Below are positions 57,101 to 64,000 of a stretch of DNA of 64,000 nucleotides, piece after piece. The position numbers were made by a program, and so were the translations under genes. Position 1 is the stretch's first letter. Every line of letters starts with the position of its first letter. A model generated the notes under the pieces. That model was not told the DNA's origin, made no database searches, and saw only the letters and a list, made by a program, of their open reading frames with translations. The DNA lies in contig WHVA01000579.1 in NCBI GenBank assembly GCA_015179125.1, positions 1 to 64,000 of the forward strand, read 5' to 3'. Origin of the DNA: Gautieria morchelliformis. Lineage: Eukaryota; Basidiomycota; Agaricomycetes; Gomphales; Gomphaceae.

Positions 57101-57849
57101 ACGATGCATTTGCCGTCTTGTCAGAACGCATAAAGTAGACAGTCCAAGTGTGGTTGAAAGATCCTGAAACGAGCTGGCCAGTGAGCGAGGAGGAGGCTCA
57201 GGCTTGTCAAGGTTGGGAAAGGTGGAGGTGTACTAGAGGCAAAGTAGAAAGCACTAGGTCTACCTAGTGTGGGCAACGCGCCACAGGAGCGTGGAAGGCC
57301 GCGCGGTGCAGTTCGCGTATAGGGTGAATAGTCTCGCGCTGAAAATGACGGGGATGGCTGCGTTCCAGGCGTATGCGAAGGACGCGTTTGAGGCTCCGTG
57401 CATTCGGATGACAACTTGAAGGGCTGACAGCTGACCCGGCTGTTTTTTGCTTCATCTGATAGTCTACGTACGAGTGATTATACCCACCCTCGGCTGTGAT
57501 TGCGACTGTGATGTCGTGTATTCTAGGTATATGTAATGCGAGCGTGGATGTAGTCATTATGAGTTATTCCCCAATCTGCAAAATTATCATTCCGTGAGTC
57601 TGCATTGGTTAGCGAGTGTCCAATTCGATTGCTCTGCCTGAAAACGGTGGGGTTCGTAAAACTGAAGTGTACAGTGAGCGGAATGTCCACAATCCTAATT
57701 AACTTGAAGCTTCTGATGCGGAGCAAACATAGTCGAAACGACAATTACCAAGCAGAAGGTGAGTTTGGTTGTGTCTGATCATTCCACGTACACATTCCAT
57801 GGCCCGTAATTGTAAAAATGTTTCCGAGTAGCGAGCAGCATCTCGGGCT
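57101..57849. other. No recognisable gene
   Basis: A degraded WD40-like phrase (GQLVSGSF) may extend to about 57185. Beyond that I recognise nothing up to the copia LTR. Confidence 0.4.
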
Positions 57850-58072
57850 TGTAGAACGAAGGAGTAAATATGATCTGATATTCTACGATCTCAAGTAGAT
57901 CGTTCTTCCTTATATACAAAATATGATGTCCGTTTGTATTACCAATCTCTTCGAGCTGCTGTGCCGATGCGATGCCGGCGCACCAGCAACCCGGGGTCGA
58001 GAGCGATCTCGAACCTCCGGCTAAATGCGTGCCGGCTCTGCCTCGGCAGTGTCATCGTTCCGATTACTAACA
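57850..58072 (-). repeat. 3' LTR of copia element 3
   Basis: On the minus strand it starts TGTTAGTAATCGG and ends CGTTCTACA. The pol frame reads on into it (GSVSNRNDDTAEAEPARI). Confidence 0.92.
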
Positions 58073-61000
58073 CTCCCCCTCAGCGAGAAGTCCCTTCGGT
58101 AAAATCCCAATTTCCCTAATAGATACCTATGTTGGTGCATGTCTAATCCCTTTGTAAATATGTCCGCTACGTTCTCCTTCGTCGGTACGTATGTAAGTGA
58201 TGCCTCGTGAGAGGCCACTTTCTCACGGATAAAATGATATGCGACATTGATGTGTTTGGTACGCGCATGATACGTTGCGTCATGCGATAGTGTAATGGCG
58301 CCTAGATTGTCTGATCGAAGTGACGTGGGCTGGGTTTGATCGATTCCAAGTTCCTCGATGAAACGTCTCAGCCAGATTAATTGTTTGGCGCCCTCGGTAA
58401 GTGCCATGTATTCGGCCTCCGTGGTAGATAGCGCGATCGTTCGCTGCTTCTTCGAGCTCCATGCAATGGTTCCTCCTCCTAGCATAGCTACATAGCCACT
58501 AATAGATAGTGCGTCGTTTCTATTAGCATAATCCGAGTCGACAAATATTTCGAGGTCGAGACCAGCGTCTCGTCGGAATGTTATGCCGTCGTCACGTGAC
58601 CCTTTGAGGTACCTGAGCGCGTGTTTGATCGCCGTCCAGTGCTCGGGTCCGTAAGTAGTAGTGAATTGGCTCAAATGTTGTACGGTAAAAGCCAAATCAG
58701 GTCGCGTGCTGAGTGCTGCGTACATGAGTGATCCGATCGCTTTGGCGTAGGGTACTTCGGCAGTTGGACCTGTTGAGTCCATGGGTGTCGTGAGTTTGAT
58801 CATTTTATGCAGGGGTGTAGATACCGAATGAGCCGTTGTCATGTTGAATCGATCGAGTATGATGTCGATGTAATGTCCTTGAGACATGATCAGTGTTCCC
58901 TCATTCCTATTCCTCTCAACTCTAATTCCCAATATTTTCTTCATTTCTCCTAGATCTGTTAAGGGGAATTTTCCATGAAGCTCCCCCTTGAGCTTAATCA
59001 TCCCTCCCTTGGAGTCAGCAAATAGTCCGAAGTCGTCCACATATACTGATATGACTTCGATTGAATCCTTATCTTGTCTGATGTAGACGCATTCATCGGC
59101 TGTACTTTGATGGAAGCCGAGATCGAGTAGTAATTTGCGTAAGCGCTGATGCCAAGCTCGTCCCGATTGCTTGAGTCCGTAGAGCGCTCTGTATATTCTT
59201 AGAACGCGTCCAGATCCATCATCAAATCCGTCGGGCTGGCGCATGTAGATCTCCTCATCTATGGTTGAATTGAGGTAGGCGCCTTTGACATCCATCATTT
59301 CGATTTCCCAATCGAGTGTGTTTGCGATCGCCAATAGAACACGTAGTGAATCGAATTTGACCACGGGTGAGGTAATTTCGTAGTAATCCATCCCTGGCCT
59401 CTGTGTGAATCCTTGAGCCACGACCCTTGCTTTAGCCTTATCAAATTGTCCATCCGGTTGCGTTTTAACGGCGTATACCCATCGGCAACCGATAGCTACT
59501 CGTCCGGGTGGTAGTTCTGTTAATTCCCATGTTCTTAACGTTTTGTGTTGTTCCATCTCAATTTCCATCGCTTTCTCCCAGATCGGCGCATCATCACGTG
59601 ATACCGCCGCTCTGTAATTCTCAGGTTCAGTGACGATTTCTCTCGTTATGTAAACCTGCTCGGTGCGTCCTGAATTATTCAGTTTCCGGTAATCCGGTCT
59701 CTGAGTGATACGCGCGCTCCGTCGGATCTCTGGAGCTGGCGCTTGTTCAGGTGGATCAGGAACGGGTGTCGTGTGGGGTGATGACGTCTGTGGGGTAGAT
59801 GTGATCGGGTCCGGCACATGCTCGCGCGGTGAGTGCTCCCCCTCGAGCGGTGCCGTGTCATCATCGTCGTTGTCTGGGATAGGGTAGAGTCGGTTGTCAT
59901 TTTCGTCGAATGTGATATTTCTCGAAATTTGAACATGTTTTGAGGCTTTATTGTAATACCTCCATGCTTTTGCATGTTCTGCTACTCCGACGAAGATGTG
60001 TTCTTCTGCCTTTGGATCAAGTTTAGCTCGTCGTTGATCCGGCACCATAACCCAACAATTTGTCCCGAATTCCTCTAGACGTGCTATGTTCGGCTTCTTG
60101 CCGAATAGTGCCTGGAACGGCGTTGCGTCATCTCCAAGCGCTCGCGTGGGTGATCGGTTTTTGATGTAACACGCGTAAGCCACGGCCTCGGGCCAGAGTA
60201 TTTTAGGCAGGTTCTTGGCAAATATCATTGCCCGTGCGTGCTCGAGTAAGGTTCGGTTGAGTCGTTCGGCGATTCCATTCTGGGCTGGGGAGTATGGAGC
60301 TGTGGTCTCCATGATAATGCCATATTTTGCACAAAATTCCTTGAAATTTTATTGACATATTCCCCTCCATTATCTGAGCGAAACCTCTTCAGTTTCTGAC
60401 CTGTTTGGGTCTCGAGGAATGCCTTGTACGTCTCGAAGTGTTTGAGCGCTTCATCTTTGGCGCTCCCAAAATAGATGACCGTGTACCTGGATTTGATGTC
60501 CGTGAAAGAATAAAAATACTTTTCACGTGATGGTCCCTCGGTCTGGGCAGGTCCCCATACATCGGATACTGTCAGGTCACCGACCTGTTCTACAGTGTCC
60601 TCGGCTCTTTTGGGGAATGGCTCCACATGCCGTTTGCCTTGTATGCATGCCTTGCACTGGCTCGGCTCGTTTGATTCGTCGATCTCAAGTCCGGTGACTA
60701 GATCGTTAGATTTCAACAACTTTATGGAGTTTATATTGACGTGCCCTAGTATCCTGTGCCATTTATCCCATGACCGTCCCTTTGCCGCTGCGGCAAAGTC
60801 CCGTGCCTCGACTGATCGGGTGACCCGTGCCTTCATACAGAACAGCCGCCCCGCTTCTGTCCCTGTGCAAAGGTAACTCCGGCGCGTGATTTGAATTCGA
60901 CGCCGGTGCCTGAAAAAGTGGCTGTGTTGCCCTTATCAGTCAGACGCCCTACGCTGATAAGGTTGTTCGGCGCATCCGGTGCATGCTTGACGTCACGTAG

Positions 61001-62035
61001 TTCGATCGTGTTCGTCTTGGCGCCGATCTTGAATTCCATGTATATAGTGCCTCGGCCTTGTGTATGTAGTACCGCGCCGGGTGAAATTCCTTCGATTTCC
61101 GATGGTTCCTCGGCATAGCTAGCGAATCATTTCGGCTTCGAGCTATATGTGTTGTTGCCGCTGAATCGGCTAGCCAGTCGGATGCGATATAGCACTGTAT
61201 GCTACCTCCTTAGATACAAATGCGAAGTCTTTTCTTCTGCTTGTTTGACTGTTTCTTTGTTCCTGATTTGAACCATTTCGGTGCTTGGCCTTCCTTGCCG
61301 CCACCTTTCGCCCAACAGTCCTTCACGTAATGACCCTTCTTGCCGCAATTTCGGCATTTCCCTTTGTTGCTCCTGAGTCATCTTTCCTAGGTCTGTGACG
61401 TTGTTGCGCCTTAAGCGCCGTCTGCCGTGCCGATCCAGCTTTCCGTGCTCGATCCTCATCGAGGACCCGAGCTATTAATATATCAGCTGTTGTCCCGGCT
61501 CCACTGGCGTTTACTGCCGTAATAAACGCCGACCAAGAATCTGGTAATGACATCAGCAACGTGTTCGAGAACTCGGTGTCACTGATGTAATGCCCCCGCG
61601 CATTCAATTCCTGTTGAATGCCGCGGAGCTTGCGTACGTGCTCCTCCATGTTCGCGCCGTCCTCGGCAAGCGTCCGGAAGAAATCTCTTCGGAGATTTAC
61701 AATCCCACTGCTCCCTTAGATTCGAATATAGCTTGTAGACTAGTCCATACAGCAAACGCAGACATCGTCTGATTGATGTAAACTAGTTGTTCATCGGCAA
61801 CTCTGAGGCAAATCTCTTTTCTAGCCTTCTTGTCCTTCCTTCTCCAATCGTCGATCTCCTGCTGTTCGGTCGCAGTGACGTTGTCGGCATCTGCCGGTCT
61901 CGGTTCCGTCTCCCTGCCGATAGCCACGTCCCACAGATCTGAGTCATCGAGTATCCACTCGAGCCGCCGGCGCCACGCCGCGTAGTTATCCCCGTTCAAG
62001 GGGTCGATCTTGTACGTGTTGTTGCTATTCGACAT
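58073..62035 (-). pseudogene. Copia element 3 Gag-Pol with several frameshifts
   Basis: Gag starts with the ATG at 62035 (MSNSNNTYKIDPLNGDNYAA) and breaks near 61700. It continues as MEEHVRKLRGIQQELNARGH and a shifted zinc knuckle region near 61330 (CRNCGKKGHYVKDC in the third frame). Protease is degraded near 61130. The pre-integrase (WHRILGHVNINSIKLL) and integrase (TVSDVWGPAQTEG, RFRSDNGGEYVN) are readable. A one-base shift near 60345 leads to the long frame 60312-58021 with SPAQNGIAERLNRTLLEH, reverse transcriptase (VAQGFTQRPGMDYYE, ALYGLKQSGRAWHQ, YVDDFGLF) and RNase H (VDSDYANRNDALSISG). The roughly 760-residue terminal frame is intact, so decay is uneven. Confidence 0.9.
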
Positions 62036-62126
62036 CGTCGATCGGTTATTGAGTCGTGGAGTATAGAGTGTGATTTGGAGTAAGCTAGATGTGTAATAGT
62101 TTAGTTATGGTCGGGGCCCATAACCT

Positions 62127-62348
62127 GTAGAACGAAGGAGTAAATATGATCTGATATCCTATCTTGATCTCAAGTAGATCGTTCCTTTATATACAAATTA
62201 TAATGTTCATTATATTACCAATCCCTTCGAGCTGCTGTGCCGATGCGATGCCGGCGCACCAGCAACCCGGGGTCGAGAGCGATCTCGAACCTCCGGCTAA
62301 ATGCGTGCCGGCTCTGCCTCGGCGGTGTCATCGTCCCGATTACTAACA
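62127..62348 (-). repeat. 5' LTR of copia element 3
   Basis: 222 bp, TG...CA ends, about 94% similar to the copy at 57850-58072 by eye. Confidence 0.92.
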
Positions 62349-63029
62349 GGTATAACTGTTAGGTACGCAGCGGTGAATTATGTAAGGGTCGGTATCCTGA
62401 AGTGAACCTGTGCCTTGATCTGTGCGAGGTTGTAATGATGGTATATGAAGAACATTCATGGTGCTGACCTTCCATGGCAGAGACGGTGACAGACACCCAC
62501 CGTACAGGCAGGCAGGACATCGACAGTACGGCAGGACATCAGACATGCAACCCTCTCCTGACCGATGGTCCATCGCGCACAACGGTCTGCGAAGTCCTGA
62601 ATCGAAGACATCACACAGTCATGTCCTGTCCTTGATAGGGACTTCCAGGGGGTGGAGGGAATTGCAGGCAGCGGTGGAGGAACATGCAAGCCCTAGGATG
62701 ATACCGATGGAAGAAAGCAACATTGGGCTCAATTGTCGTGGGTAGGGCGCATGTGCGAGGGTGGTGGATGTCAGGTACGATGGTGCCATAATGTCATACC
62801 TGTGGTCGACCGGGGTGCGTTCACCCTGCATTACTTGAAGTGTTCAGCGCCTTGACCACGCGGACTCGCATCTGGAACAGAACAACGTTGCTTACCACTT
62901 AGCCGGTTGAGCTTAGCTACGGAGCTCCGAAGAATCACTGACACTCAGTGGCCCTTCCATGACTTTAGCTTGTCCGGATACCATTCCTGCCGAAGACAGC
63001 CTCGCAACAACCGCTGAATATTACCGCTC
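62349..63029. other. No recognisable gene
   Basis: Short frames only. Nothing recognised. Confidence 0.45.
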
Positions 63030-63950
63030 TCCAGACCAGTACAGAGTCATGGGATGTGAGGGAACCGGAGATAGAGCTGGAGCACGAATCCCCGTGGGGT
63101 GGTATACTTTCATAATCGAAGATGGCGGGTTCCGGAGGTCCTACAGCGCGAATCAGGTCACAATACTGAGAGTTTGGCAGACGGTAAACGTTACCCATAA
63201 GCGCAGGTGCCCGTCCTGCGAGCCACTCGCAAAGAGGTAGAGCAGGAATGGAGAGATAGCTAGCTTATTGACTGCGCGCTTGCGTTCCTTTATTCTCGTT
63301 TCTGGCTGCGTAATGTGAGTACTCTGCGTAACCCACGCCAACGCACTATACTTGGACCCCGACTTGTTAACATCCCAATAAATAATCTCCCCATTCCTCG
63401 CAGTAGTAACGATCTTGTTGTCGAGCGCTTCGTGCGTGTCACGCTGGGACGGGTCGCAAGCTGACGAAGAGCGAAACACTCACTTCCGCGTGCCCACACA
63501 ACATCGGTCGGAGCACTGTCAATCTTCAGTCAGGAGCCCATCCACACGTTGGTCCCAATTTCGATGCTCCGCCTGAATTAGTGCATATTCTGGCATCCGT
63601 CGAGCTGCCGCTAGAAATCGGCCTAATATGGGGTCGAGATGGCGACTTCCGCGCGCGAATGGGGTCAGTTATGTATATAATTCGAAGTACTATATAGGGA
63701 GGTCATAGTATCAGGTATTTAAAACACATAGACACAGGATGACGATGTCGGAAACGAACGCACCATCCCTCCCAGCGACAACACATCTCGAGCCATCTTC
63801 GGATGTGGCAAATTGAAATGTCCTCCACCGACCGTGCATGCGCGAATATCGTACTGTTCTCGAGGGGCCCTGATATTTGTGATGTCTTTGGTCGGGGTAG
63901 ACCGGAGGTAGCATCGCACGGTCCAGGAATTGCAAGGATCGAGATACTTA
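63030..63950 (-). pseudogene. Relic of an Rtc1/WDR24-like WD40 protein (SEA/GATOR2 complex)
   Basis: Minus-strand pieces in order: FQFATSEDGSRCVVAGRDG; then MGS, a stop, LKIDSAPTDVVWARGS; after an apparent intron LDNKIVTTARNGEIIYWDVN followed by KSGSKY; RAVNKLAISPFLLYLFASGS with QDGHLRLW; a clean 54-bp intron (63141-63194); then DLRNPPSSIMKVYHPTGIRA. The run DSAPTDVVW...NGEIIYWDVNKSGSKY is typical of Rtc1/WDR24, a vacuolar SEA-complex subunit regulating TORC1. The TGA before LKIDS and the breakdown after about 63040 argue for a pseudogene fragment. The 5' part may extend past the window edge. Confidence 0.6.
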
Positions 63951-64000
63951 TGGTCGCCAAATTTGCCGGCGTTTGCTGCCGCGGCTTTTTGCCGCCCGCA

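Larger units (their letters stand above)
57850..62348 (-). mobile_element. Ty1/copia element 3 (older)
   Basis: Full-length minus-strand element with 222-223 bp LTRs that differ at a dozen or so positions, a half-tRNA primer site (GGTTATGGGCCCC on the minus strand ending at 62114) and a CTGAGGGGGAG polypurine tract. The flanks GGGCT and GGTAT do not form a target duplication. Confidence 0.92.

Noticed and set aside
57840..62360. Target-site duplication around copia element 3
   Set aside because: The five bases outside each LTR (GGGCT and GGTAT) do not match, so no duplication is claimed.
1..64000. CRISPR arrays, rRNA genes, telomeric repeats
   Set aside because: No regularly spaced identical repeats, no rRNA-like sequence and no TTAGGG-type arrays were seen; the host is eukaryotic.

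Overview
The window looks like a transposon-rich, gene-poor stretch of an Agaricomycete (basidiomycete) genome, plausibly a wood-decay fungus. The basis is the set of recognisable families: a dye-decolorizing (DyP) peroxidase and a glyoxal-oxidase (copper radical oxidase) relic, FunK1 fungal kinases, a Plavaka-type transposase, short GT-AG introns of about 50-60 bp, and three Ty1/copia families whose primer-binding sites match the anticodon arm of initiator tRNA-Met. No bacterial-type operon signals, CRISPR or rRNA were seen.

Layout. 1-8.3 kb: mostly unassigned DNA, with a spliced forkhead-like gene (3.2-4.5 kb) whose first visible intron carries a 342-bp MITE, and a fragment of a hybrid histidine kinase (6.8-7.3 kb, minus). 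8.3-13.4 kb: a Ty3/gypsy element (gag, protease, RT, part of RNase H, minus) bounded by LTRs in inverted rather than direct orientation and abutting a second, diverged gag on the plus strand. 15.1-16.5 kb: another Ty3/gypsy pol relic. 16.5-21.7 kb: a young Ty1/copia element (LTRs about 99% identical). 21.7-24.7 kb: a LINE (ORF1, start of ORF2) and a gag relic. The copia 3' LTR and the LINE are scrambled by one exact 702-bp inversion.

24.9-26.8 kb: an apparently intact eight-exon DyP peroxidase gene (minus), the best candidate for a functional host gene. 29.5 kb: a tRNA-Gly(UCC) gene with an 8-nt intron and a T7 terminator. 31-32 kb: a copper radical oxidase pseudogene lacking its catalytic middle part. 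32.1 kb: a perfect 23-bp-arm hairpin.

33-46 kb: a tandem segmental duplication. Each unit holds a conserved non-coding segment and two convergent FunK1 kinase genes. Unit 1 lost most of its plus-strand gene through a deletion ending at a 5-bp microhomology and gained a 396-bp retroposed insertion. In unit 2 the plus-strand gene has pseudokinase-like active-site changes, and the minus-strand gene is split by a second copia element with a clean CAAAA target duplication.

48-52.4 kb: a nearly complete Plavaka-type transposase (minus) with one frameshift and one stop. 53.6-54.1 kb: a duplicated GTGCAG-type minisatellite. 54.5-56.1 kb: a Tc1/mariner-type element with an intact five-exon DD34E transposase. 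56.8-57.1 kb: WD40 relic. 57.8-62.3 kb: a third, older copia element (minus). 63-64 kb: a relic resembling the SEA-complex WD40 protein Rtc1/WDR24, running toward the window edge.

The genes do not form a pathway. DyP peroxidase and copper radical oxidases are established partners in lignin-related oxidative chemistry (the oxidase supplies H2O2), but here the oxidase is broken. The notable content is structural: an inversion whose two breakpoints can be reconstructed to the base, an inverted-LTR retroelement, and FunK1 gene-pair turnover.
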